From assembly GCF_001187535.1 (NCBI RefSeq), contig NZ_LFIO01000381.1, positions 293,913 to 357,912 of the forward strand: DNA of 64,000 nt. Reading direction: 5' to 3'. Shown one piece after another: positions 53,351-64,000 of this stretch. Origin of the DNA: Rhizobium ecuadorense (GTDB lineage Bacteria; Pseudomonadota; Alphaproteobacteria; Rhizobiales; Rhizobiaceae). The translations under genes were made by a program, and so were the position numbers. The notes below the pieces were generated by a model. That model had not been told where the DNA came from and ran no database searches. It worked only from the letters and a program-made list of their open reading frames with translations. Position 1 is the stretch's first letter; each line of letters opens with the position of its first letter.

Positions 53351-54421
53351 TCATTTGTCGCGATTGACGCTCATTTCGCCGAAGATGCGGGCGACTTCCT
53401 TCTGCAGTTCCGTATCGGCGCCGGTGATCGGGGCGAGATCGGGATCGCGGCGCGGCAGGTTGCCCGGCTGCGGCTGCGGTATGGCTTGGCGGGAGGGCTG
53501 GTTTGCCGGCACTGGGACGATGCGTTCGGCCGTCAGATTGTTCGCCATCTCCTCTTCCAGCACTCGCTGGAAATCACCGCGGATCGCCGCTGCCGGCTGC
53601 GCTGCCGCATCGTCCTCGGCTGTGCCGGGTGCTGCGCGGGCGGCGGCCGGCGTGCCCTGGAAAGATGGAGCAGAAATTTCGGGTTCGATGCGCTGCTGCG
53701 GCATTACGCGCTGGCGGGCGGCATCGAGAATCTCGGCCGCACTTGCGGTATCGTGGAACGATGCAGGCTGCGCGACCGGGGAAGCGACGGGACGCTCCGG
53801 CGGGCGCGGCTGAGGCGGGGCGGGAGGCGGAAGAATGTCGCGTTCGGCCGACAGCGGCGCCGTCACGGGGGTTGCCGGAAGAGGGCTCGTCGCCACCGGC
53901 GGCGCCACGACCGGCTGGGTTGGCGGTTCGGGGCGCGGGCGCGGCTCCGGCGAAACCGGCGCGGAGAAGGAAGGCTCGGCGGCCGGCTCGATCCGGGCTG
54001 CGGCAGGAGCGGCAACTGGAGCTGCAACTGGAGCGGGGGGCGGAGAAACTGGTGGCGTTTCCGGGCGCGCCGGGGATATCGGGCGCTGCTCGACGGGTTG
54101 CGGGCGGTCGGCGCTTTCCGGCTGTTGCGCCGCTGCGGGCAGGATACGGCTTTCGATGACGATATCGCTCGGGCCGCCGATCATGATCAGATGCTCGACG
54201 TCGTCGCGGCGCACCAGCACCAGCCGGCGACGGGTATCGACAGCTGCGGCATCCAGAACCTGCAGGCGGGGCTGGCGGTTGCGGCCGCCGCGCACGAAGG
54301 GCGAGGGGGCCCGTCTGCGGATCACCCAGAGCACCAGGATGAGCAGGAGAAGCGCCAGGCCGACGCCACCGGCCGCAAGCAGAAAACGGCTGCCATAAGC
54401 TCCGACAACATCATCCAACAT
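53351..54421 (-). CDS. FliO-like membrane protein with proline-rich domain
   Basis: A 356-residue protein: one N-terminal membrane helix (FLLAAGGVGLALLLLILVLWVIRR), then a short FliO-type beta domain (LQVLDAAAVDTRRRLVLVRRDDVEHLIMIGGPSDIVIES). A long low-complexity stretch rich in Pro, Ala and Val spans residues 100-270, and a helical C-terminus ends RIFGEMSVNRDK. FliO helps assemble the flagellar export gate, but this gene is not in a flagellar cluster and the Pro-rich tail is unusual. It may instead serve the envelope. Start at the ATG with GGAG nine bases before; the GTG at 54427 is too close. Divergent from cckA. Confidence 0.8.
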   Translation of the reverse strand: MLDDVVGAYGSRFLLAAGGVGLALLLLILVLWVIRRRAPSPFVRGGRNRQPRLQVLDAAAVDTRRRLVLVRRDDVEHLIMIGGPSDIVIESRILPAAAQQPESADRPQPVEQRPISPARPETPPVSPPPAPVAAPVAAPAAARIEPAAEPSFSAPVSPEPRPRPEPPTQPVVAPPVATSPLPATPVTAPLSAERDILPPPAPPQPRPPERPVASPVAQPASFHDTASAAEILDAARQRVMPQQRIEPEISAPSFQGTPAAARAAPGTAEDDAAAQPAAAIRGDFQRVLEEEMANNLTAERIVPVPANQPSRQAIPQPQPGNLPRRDPDLAPITGADTELQKEVARIFGEMSVNRDK

Positions 54422-54728
54422 AATCACTTACTCCATTTCATATTCGGCACATATTGACGACTTTTCCGTTCCTTAGGCAAGGGCCGCCGGTGCTGTCCAG
54501 TCACGGGAGAACGCGATTTCGTGTTCCGCTGCCCGGGCGCCCGGCGATCCTGTGCACGGGCGGCCGCATCAGGGTTCAGGGGCAGATGGCGCTGTTGCCT
54601 GTGAATTCAAGCAGTCTTGCCGGAGACCGGTGTTTTTGCCGACGCGGCAAATTGCTAAGAAGGAAAGAGTGCCTGATTCCCGCTTCGTGTTCGTGCTACG
54701 AAGCTGAAGGGGCTTATGTGAGGAATAC
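54422..54728. other. promoter region between FliO-like gene and cckA
   Basis: About 307 bases between divergent genes. No RNA gene, CtrA-type site or strong hairpin was seen; the one notable structure is a weak CTTCGT/ACGAAG inverted repeat near 54684. A short plus-strand open frame reading through here has no recognisable similarity and is not called. Confidence 0.4.
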
Positions 54729-57332
54729 ATGACGAAACCGCGTCAGGCCGACGATTATAACGCACCGCTTGTGGATCGTGGGGGGCGTTCTGGCACGGTT
54801 TTGCGCATTCTTCTGCTAGCCCTCGTGCTGATCGCAGCCGCCGGCGGCTTCGTCGTCTTCAAGAGATCGCTTGATAACGAGGTCGTGCTGGGCGGTCTCG
54901 GCGTGCTCGCCATGGTCGGCATCTTCTTCCTGGTATCCTCGGTCATCGGCTTCATCGAGGTGATGCCGCAGCGCCAGTCCGACAGCCTGGCGCGCGCCTT
55001 CCTCAACAGTCATCCGGACGGCACGCTGATCACCGATGAAAAAGGCCGGATCATCTATGCCAACGCCGCCTATGGCGCGCTGACCGGCGCGCGCAAGGCG
55101 ACCGAGGTGCAGACGCTGGAAACCCTGCTGTCGCGCCACCGCGAATCGAACGAGGCGCTCTACAGGCTGGTCAACGGCCTGCGCGAGGGCAAGGAAGGCC
55201 GCGAGGAATTCCGCCTGCTGCGCGCCGTCGGGCCCGGCAGCAACAGCTCCGGCGCCCATTGGTACCGGCTGAAGGCGCGGCTGCTGCCTCAGGAGGAGAA
55301 CGGCGGCAAACCGCTGCAGATCTGGCAGATCACCGACATCACCACCGAGCGCGACGACCAGGAGCGCTTTTTCAAGGAATTGCAGAACGCGATCGACTAT
55401 CTCGACCATGCGCCGGCCGGCTTCTTTTCCGCCGGCAGGAAGGGCGAGATCTTCTATCTCAATGCAACGCTTGCCGAGTGGCTGGGGCTCGACCTCACCA
55501 AATTCGTGCCGGGCTCGATGACGATCGGCGACGTGGTGGCGGGCGAGGGGCTGGCTCTGATCCAGTCGGTGCAGGCCGAACCTGGGCTGAAGAAGACCGT
55601 GACGCTCGATCTCGACCTGCGCAAGACCAACGGCCAGAGCCTGCCGGTGCAGATCATCCACAGCGTCACGTCGATGCGCGACGGCGCACCCGGCGAGAGC
55701 CGGACGATCGTGCTGGGGCGTGAGAAGAGCGAAGCCGGCGGTCAGTCCGCTTCTGCCGCCGCGATGCGCTTCACCCGCTTCTTCAACAACACGCCGATGG
55801 CAATCGCCTCGGTCGACGGCGACGGGCGCATCCTGCGGACCAACGCGCCGTTCCTGAAGCTGTTCTCCGGCGTCGTCTCGCGCGACGATCTCGAAAAGGC
55901 GCCTCATCTCGAAACCATCGTGCAGGAAAGCGACCGGCCGCAGCTCGCCGAGGCGCTGGCGGCGGCCAAGGACCGCCAGGGCGACATCGCGCCCCTCGAT
56001 ACCCGCACGCCGACCGACGAGGCGCGCTATTTCCGTTTCTATGTCAACGCCGTCATCGACCAGAGCGACGAGGCGCCCGAGGAGGCGGCGATCGTCTATG
56101 CCGTCGAGGTGACCGAGCAGAAGGCGCTGGAAGCGCAGATGGCGCAGACGCAGAAGATGAATGCTGTCGGCACGCTCGCCGGCGGCATCGCGCATGATTT
56201 CAACAATGTGCTGACGGCGATCCTGCTTTCCTCCGACCATCTGCTGCTGCAGGCGCGGCCGGCCGATGCGAGCTTTGCGGACCTGATGGAAATCAAGCGC
56301 AATGCCAACCGCGCCGCGGTGCTGGTTCGCCAGTTGCTCGCCTTCTCGCGCAAGCAGACGATGCGGCCCTCGGTGCTGAACCTGACGGATGTCGTCGGCG
56401 ACCTGCGCATGCTGGTCGACCGGCTGCTTTCCGGCACCAACGTCAAGCTCGACGTGCAATATGGCCGCGACCTCTGGCCCGTCAAAACCGACCTTTCGCA
56501 ATTCGAACAAGTGCTGATCAATCTCTGCGTCAATGCGCGCGATGCCATGCCCGATGGCGGCACGCTGACGCTGCGCACCCGAAACCTGACAGCTTCAGAG
56601 GTCTCCGCCTTCAACTATTCCTACATGCCGGCCGAGGACATGGTGCTGATCGAAGTCGCCGATAACGGCACCGGTATCGCGCCCGAGATCATGGACAAGA
56701 TCTTCGAGCCGTTCTTCACCACCAAGGATGTCGGCAAGGGCACGGGGCTTGGCCTCGCCATGGTCTACGGCATCGTCAAGCAATCGGGCGGTTACATCCA
56801 GCCGGAATCCGAAGTCGGCAAGGGCACCACCTTCCGAGTCTTCCTGCCGCGCCACATCCCGGAGCCGGCGGTTGCCGCCGAAGCAGGTGCGATCGACAGC
56901 GCCGTCGCCGAGATCGGCATGCGGCCGGAGGCGCCAACGGCGCAGCAGCCGGAGGACCTGACGGGATCGGCGGTCATCCTTCTCGTCGAAGACGAGGAGG
57001 CGGTGCGCCGCGGCGGCAAGCGCATGCTGGAAACGCGCGGCTACACCGTGCACGAGGCGGGCTCGGGCGTCGAGGCGCTCAGCATCATGGAAGAGCTCGA
57101 CGGCAAGGTCGACATCGTCGTTTCCGACGTGGTGATGCCCGAAATGGATGGCCCGACGCTGCTGCGCGAGCTGCGCAAGACCTATCCCGACATGAAATTC
57201 ATCTTCGTGTCCGGCTATGCCGAAGATGCCTTTGCCCGCAACCTGCCGCCCGAGTCGAAATTCGGGTTTTTGCCGAAGCCGTTTTCGCTGAAACAGCTTG
57301 CGGTGGTGGTCAAGGAGACGCTGGACGGGTGA
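54729..57332 (+). CDS. cckA: cell-cycle hybrid histidine kinase CckA
   Basis: An 867-residue bifunctional kinase/phosphatase that, via ChpT, controls the master regulators CtrA and CpdR in alphaproteobacteria. Two N-terminal helices (about 24-44 and 53-76) anchor it. Tandem PAS domains occupy about 85-455. The dimerisation domain holds H489 in [21 protein letters not shown], the ATPase has [16 protein letters not shown] and [20 protein letters not shown], and the receiver has D800 in [16 protein letters not shown]. Length and order match CckA. The ATG follows GAGGAA. Monocistronic. A palindromic element lies downstream. Confidence 0.97.
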   Translation: MTKPRQADDYNAPLVDRGGRSGTVLRILLLALVLIAAAGGFVVFKRSLDNEVVLGGLGVLAMVGIFFLVSSVIGFIEVMPQRQSDSLARAFLNSHPDGTLITDEKGRIIYANAAYGALTGARKATEVQTLETLLSRHRESNEALYRLVNGLREGKEGREEFRLLRAVGPGSNSSGAHWYRLKARLLPQEENGGKPLQIWQITDITTERDDQERFFKELQNAIDYLDHAPAGFFSAGRKGEIFYLNATLAEWLGLDLTKFVPGSMTIGDVVAGEGLALIQSVQAEPGLKKTVTLDLDLRKTNGQSLPVQIIHSVTSMRDGAPGESRTIVLGREKSEAGGQSASAAAMRFTRFFNNTPMAIASVDGDGRILRTNAPFLKLFSGVVSRDDLEKAPHLETIVQESDRPQLAEALAAAKDRQGDIAPLDTRTPTDEARYFRFYVNAVIDQSDEAPEEAAIVYAVEVTEQKALEAQMAQTQKMNAVGTLAGGIAHDFNNVLTAILLSSDHLLLQARPADASFADLMEIKRNANRAAVLVRQLLAFSRKQTMRPSVLNLTDVVGDLRMLVDRLLSGTNVKLDVQYGRDLWPVKTDLSQFEQVLINLCVNARDAMPDGGTLTLRTRNLTASEVSAFNYSYMPAEDMVLIEVADNGTGIAPEIMDKIFEPFFTTKDVGKGTGLGLAMVYGIVKQSGGYIQPESEVGKGTTFRVFLPRHIPEPAVAAEAGAIDSAVAEIGMRPEAPTAQQPEDLTGSAVILLVEDEEAVRRGGKRMLETRGYTVHEAGSGVEALSIMEELDGKVDIVVSDVVMPEMDGPTLLRELRKTYPDMKFIFVSGYAEDAFARNLPPESKFGFLPKPFSLKQLAVVVKETLDG

Positions 57333-57371
57333 AGGAAGTGGGTGTTGGAGGGCAGGCTGTGCCGTGCCGCA

Positions 57372-57544
57372 CCCCCCTCTGCCCTGCCGGGCATCTCCCC
57401 CACAAGGAGGGAGATCGGCTGGGCGCAGCGGCTTCCCCAACCAAGTATCCATTGCAGCTTGGCGAAACGTTGATGTGAACTGAAGGTTTCGCAGCTTGCA
57501 ATCTCCCCACCTGTGGGGGAGATGCCCGGCAGGGCAGAGGGGGG
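57372..57544. repeat. mosaic palindromic element (RIME-like)
   Basis: The left arm CCCCCCTCTGCCCTGCC...ATCTCCCCCACAAGG is matched in inverted order by ATCTCCCCACCTGTGGGGGAGAT...GGCAGGGCAGAGGGGGG at the right end. About 80 bases lie between. The core is shared with the element at 16277-16332. This resembles rhizobial intergenic mosaic elements (RIME). It sits between convergent cckA and psuG. Confidence 0.85.
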
Positions 57545-57596
57545 CTTATACGGCACGCCCTATCTGCCAAGGCGATCCCTGCCGGCCCATTACCCC

Positions 57597-58523
57597 TCAC
57601 TCACCCAACGCCACGGCAATCTCAGCCGCCAGCCGCGCATTGTTCTCGACCAGCGCAATATTTGTCTTCAGGCTCTGGCCGTCCGTGAGGTCGAAAATGG
57701 TTGAGAGCAGATAGGGCGTGACCGCCTTGCCGGTGATTTCGTCGCGCTCGGCGCTATCCAGCGCCCGCTCGATATAGATTTCCATCTCTTCGCGGGCGAT
57801 CTCGTCGGCCTCGGGCACCGGGTTGGCGATGAGCATGCCGCCGTCGATGCCGAGCTGGTCGCGCACCGTCTGGAAATTGGCAATGGCGGCCGGGCTGTTC
57901 AGCGACAGCGGGCTTGATATGCCCGAGGAGCGCGACCAGAAGGCGGGGAATTCTTCGCTCTCGTAGGTGACGACGGGCACGCCGCGGGTTTCCAGCACTT
58001 CCAGCGTCTTCGGAATGTCGAGGATCGCCTTGGCGCCGGCGCAGACGACGATGACGCCGGTGCGCGCCAGTTCCTCGAGATCGGCCGATATGTCGAAGCT
58101 TTCCTCGGCGCCGCGGTGCACGCCGCCGATGCCGCCTGTGGCAAAGACGCGGATGCCGGCACGGGCGGCGGCGATCATCGTCGCGGCAACCGTGGTGGCG
58201 CCGGTGCGGCGCTCGGCGATCGAAAAGGCGAGATCGGCGCGCGACACCTTCATCACATCGGTCGCCTTGGCGAGTTGCTCCAGTTCGCCGGCTTCAAGGC
58301 CGATATGCAGCGTGCCGTGAATGACGGCGATCGTTGCCGGCACCGCACCCTGTTCGCGAATGATCGTCTCGACGCTGCGGGCCATCTCGATATTGCCGGG
58401 ATAGGGCATGCCATGGGTGATGATGGTCGATTCCAGCGCCACCAGCGGCGCGCCGCGCTGCTTGGCGCTGGCGACCTCCTTCGAATAGGCGATCGGCAGA
58501 AGGGGCGAAATGGGCTTGGTCAT
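57597..58523 (-). CDS. psuG: pseudouridine-5'-phosphate glycosidase
   Basis: A 308-residue enzyme that splits pseudouridine 5'-phosphate to uracil and ribose 5-phosphate, in the breakdown of pseudouridine. Family motifs: LVALESTIITHGMPYPGN, AVIHGTLHIG, KVSRADL (catalytic lysine region), ATGGIGGVHRG, VVCAGAKAILDIPKTLE and NVARIPNS-equivalent ENNARLAAEIAVAL at the end. Start at the ATG giving MTKPISPLLPIAYS; AGGAC lies upstream. Downstream of psuK on the same strand, 89 bases apart with a palindrome between. Confidence 0.95.
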   Translation of the reverse strand: MTKPISPLLPIAYSKEVASAKQRGAPLVALESTIITHGMPYPGNIEMARSVETIIREQGAVPATIAVIHGTLHIGLEAGELEQLAKATDVMKVSRADLAFSIAERRTGATTVAATMIAAARAGIRVFATGGIGGVHRGAEESFDISADLEELARTGVIVVCAGAKAILDIPKTLEVLETRGVPVVTYESEEFPAFWSRSSGISSPLSLNSPAAIANFQTVRDQLGIDGGMLIANPVPEADEIAREEMEIYIERALDSAERDEITGKAVTPYLLSTIFDLTDGQSLKTNIALVENNARLAAEIAVALGE

Positions 58524-58544
58524 GATCTTGTCCTGTCGTCGATA

Positions 58545-58592
58545 GAGCATGATGCCGAAAAGTGTCAGCGGTTTTCGGACGACGTCATGCTC
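58545..58592. repeat. REP-like palindrome between psuK and psuG
   Basis: GAGCATGATGCCGAAAA and TTTTCGGACGACGTCATGCTC flank 10 bases. This GCATGATGCCGAAAA palindrome is one of the most common small repeats in rhizobial intergenic DNA. Within a transcript it would form a strong hairpin and could affect the relative amounts of psuK and psuG message. Confidence 0.8.
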
Positions 58593-58612
58593 GACTATTT
58601 AATTTCGTCGCT

Positions 58613-59557
58613 TCAATGCAGAATTCTGACCTTGGGAACAAGGGCAAGCGCCGCATTCAAAAGATCCGGTGTCAGATTTTCGTTGACGGCATGCCGCGAC
58701 TGCACGGTCAGCGTGGCGGCCGCGGTGCCGTGGCGAATGGCCTCCTCGAGCGGCAGGCCTGATATCAAGGCGGCAAGCGTGCCGGCGGCAAGAGAATCGC
58801 CGGCACCGGTGACATCGGCGACGGTGTCGGCGGCCGGCGGCTGCAGCGTCATGGCGCGGCCCTCGCAAAGTGCGACGAGCTCGCGGCGGCCGCGGGTGAC
58901 GACGGCGTTCCTGATGCCGATCTCGTTCAGAAGCGGCGGCCAGCCGGCAGCGTCCTCCGGCTGTTGCCCGGCAAGGGCGGAAGCCTCGGCCTCATTCAGG
59001 AACAGGTAGTCGATATCCCCGATACAGGGTTTCAGCTTGACGACTTTGGCAGGCGAGATGGCGATCGCCGCGACCGGCTTTGCCAGGGAACGCGCCTTGG
59101 CAACGATCGCCGCGATCGTCTCCTCCGGCAGGTTGGCGTCGAAAAGAATGAGATCATGGGCGGCGAAGGCCTCCCGCACCCAGCGGATGGAGAGACGCCG
59201 CGGCACGAAGAAACGGTAGAGGTCCATGTCGGCAAGGGCGATCACCAGATCGCCGTCCGTCTCGATGATCGCCGTATAGCTCGGGGTCTTGCGGTCGAGG
59301 AAGACGAAAGGCCGGTCGTCGATGCCGGCGAAATCGGCGGCTTCGCCGACCATCTCGCCGATGGGGTCGCCGCCGCGTGGCGAAATCATCGTCACCTGAA
59401 AACCGAGCCTGGCAAGGTTGCGCGCCGCATTGAAGCCGCCGCCGCCCGGCTCCTCGAACCAGGTGCCGGGATTGCTGGCGCCCGGCACCGTTTCGCCGGA
59501 GATTCGGCCGCGCCGGTCGATGTGGGCGCCGCCGAGAACAAGAATCTTTTTATTCAT
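58613..59557 (-). CDS. psuK: pseudouridine kinase (PfkB family)
   Basis: A 314-residue PfkB-family sugar kinase that phosphorylates pseudouridine, giving the substrate of PsuG. The N-terminal KILVLGGAHIDRRGR and GGGGFNAARNLARLG match the family's first signature; DVTGAGDSLAAGTLAAL contains the catalytic aspartate and anion hole. Assignment to pseudouridine rather than another nucleoside or sugar comes from its place directly upstream of psuG. ATG start with AAGGCGG upstream. Confidence 0.92.
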   Translation of the reverse strand: MNKKILVLGGAHIDRRGRISGETVPGASNPGTWFEEPGGGGFNAARNLARLGFQVTMISPRGGDPIGEMVGEAADFAGIDDRPFVFLDRKTPSYTAIIETDGDLVIALADMDLYRFFVPRRLSIRWVREAFAAHDLILFDANLPEETIAAIVAKARSLAKPVAAIAISPAKVVKLKPCIGDIDYLFLNEAEASALAGQQPEDAAGWPPLLNEIGIRNAVVTRGRRELVALCEGRAMTLQPPAADTVADVTGAGDSLAAGTLAALISGLPLEEAIRHGTAAATLTVQSRHAVNENLTPDLLNAALALVPKVRILH

Positions 59558-59723
59558 TTCAACCGCCTTCTGATGCGCGAAAAGCGAATCGAGGCGGTGC
59601 TACCGGCCGCGGCAAAGCCGGCGCATATGGCCTAAGTCGTTGCTTTGCATCGATAAAACAAATATAGAACACGGGCTGTTTTACCTTTTTCTTTCAATCG
59701 TTTGATCGCCCATTGCGGGAATA

Positions 59724-59738
59724 GAACAAATAGGGTAC
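59724..59738. promoter_or_regulatory. LexA operator (SOS box) of recA
   Basis: GAAC-aaatagg-GTAC, the GAAC-N7-GTAC operator described for Rhizobium etli recA. It is 48 bases before the recA start codon. An overlapping TTG-N11-CAA, the older proposed form, is also present. Confidence 0.85.
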
Positions 59739-59785
59739 AAACTCGACATTGCTTGGGCGGCTTCAATAACCTAAAGGTGGATCGG

Positions 59786-60874
<1,089 letters not shown>

Positions 60875-60914
60875 TTTCGCGATCGGTTTTCCGCCAGTCC
60901 CTTTGAAAATCCAA

Positions 60915-60953
60915 GCCGGCTGCATTCCCTGATCAGAATGCGGCCGGTTTTGT
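60915..60953 (+). terminator. intrinsic terminator of recA
   Basis: GCCGGC-t-GCATTC (60915-60927), an 8-base loop, GAATGC-g-GCCGG, then TTTTGTTTG. It lies 41 bases past the recA stop and before alaS, so the two are separate units. Confidence 0.9.
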
Positions 60954-61038
60954 TTGTCTGCTGGACAGTGGCGGAGGTGAACGTTAAAAGCCGATGGATT
61001 TAGATTTACCTGCCTCCGGCAGCATTGAAGGGCATAGC

Positions 61039-63693
<2,655 letters not shown>

Positions 63694-63719
63694 GCTGCCG
63701 GTTACGTCGCCTCTCCTCC

Positions 63720-63892
63720 CTCATTCCTGTCCTCGGGCTTCGACCCGAGGGATGTCACGGGAATCCAGTGCGCCCAAGTCCTTGGGCGCGAAAGACTCTT
63801 TTTCTTCAGGTACCGATTCATTCACGGCGCGGACGCGCCGTGGCTGGATTCCTGTGACATCCCTCGGGTCGAAGCCCGAGGACAGGAATGAG
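63720..63892. repeat. large mosaic inverted repeat downstream of alaS
   Basis: Two 49-base arms (63720-63768 and 63844-63892) are inverted copies with one mismatch; both contain CTCGGGCTTCGACCCGAG or its complement, itself a small palindrome. The 75-base centre carries two more perfect 9-bp palindromes (GCGCCCAAG-tc-CTTGGGCGC at 63770-63789 and CACGGCGCG-ga-CGCGCCGTG at 63823-63842). After it, to the window end, no gene was seen. Confidence 0.9.
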
Positions 63893-64000
63893 GGTGGGGT
63901 GATGCCGGAGCACCCGCCTCGTCCTTCGAGGCCCCTCGCGGGGCGCCTCAGCAACCGTGTTGTTGGGGCTCGTTCCAGGGTGTGTTTCTTTTAAGGATGG

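Noticed and set aside
54454..54732. Short plus-strand frame before cckA
   Set aside because: No similarity, no ribosome site, overlaps the cckA control region and start.
54816..56510. 564-codon minus-strand frame opposite cckA (and similar ones opposite alaS, aroG, the MFS and DUF2865 genes)
   Set aside because: All lie fully inside strongly supported genes on the other strand and have no family similarity.
59667..59681. Possible second LexA box GAAC-N7-GTTT upstream of psuK
   Set aside because: The second half-site is off consensus and psuK is not a known SOS gene; likely chance.

Overview
The window is a GC-rich stretch of an alphaproteobacterial chromosome, best matching the Rhizobium etli / R. 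leguminosarum group. Pointers are a recA operator of the form GAAC-N7-GTAC, a cell-cycle kinase CckA, a giant Growth-Pole-Ring-like coiled-coil protein typical of polar-growing Rhizobiales, a cobalamin-riboswitch-controlled bluB, and several families of palindromic intergenic repeats common in rhizobia. No prophage, insertion sequence, CRISPR array, rRNA or tRNA gene was seen; this is core chromosome, not an island.

Layout. 1-13 kb: a truncated ABC exporter, a GFA-family protein, a DUF1003 membrane protein, nadE, a TolB-like propeller protein, the DAHP synthase gene aroG behind a transcription attenuator with an aromatic-rich leader peptide, a Cache-like exported protein next to a chemoreceptor, an MFS exporter, bluB behind a B12 riboswitch, and a DUF2865 protein. 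13-24 kb: an RNase HI, a malic enzyme fused to a phosphotransacetylase-like domain, a BBE-type flavin oxidase, and a TetR regulator divergent from an RND efflux pair with a clear operator and a terminator-like leader hairpin. 24-33 kb: two phosphatases, an MFS transporter convergent with a dipeptide epimerase, a four-gene Mla-type lipid transport operon, a GAF-GGDEF-PilZ-like protein and a D,D-carboxypeptidase.

33-45 kb: an orphan class II aminoacyl-tRNA synthetase-like protein with its own terminator, a small P-loop kinase-like protein, an isochorismatase-like hydrolase, then the 2340-residue polar-growth protein divergent from a small Hpt protein. Their shared 460-bp promoter region carries CtrA-type TTAA-N7-TTAA sites. 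A 2Fe-2S ferredoxin and a candidate anti-Shine-Dalgarno small RNA follow. 45-54 kb: a DUF922 putative protease, folP-folB-folK, exported and membrane proteins, the sixA-like/ycjX/ycjF operon, a dksA variant with one cysteine, a DUF1062 protein and a FliO-like proline-rich membrane protein. 54-64 kb: cckA, psuK-psuG, recA and alaS, with mosaic palindromes between several of them.

How parts may connect: CckA heads the phosphorelay that controls CtrA, and the CtrA-type boxes lie between the polar-growth gene and the Hpt gene, so one window holds a cell-cycle kinase and likely targets of its output regulator (inference). The most novel-looking items are the aroG attenuator, the orphan synthetase-like gene, the candidate small RNA, the leader terminator of the efflux operon, and the 44-residue repeat block of the polar-growth protein. 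All functional calls rest on reading motifs by eye; no database search or folding program was used.
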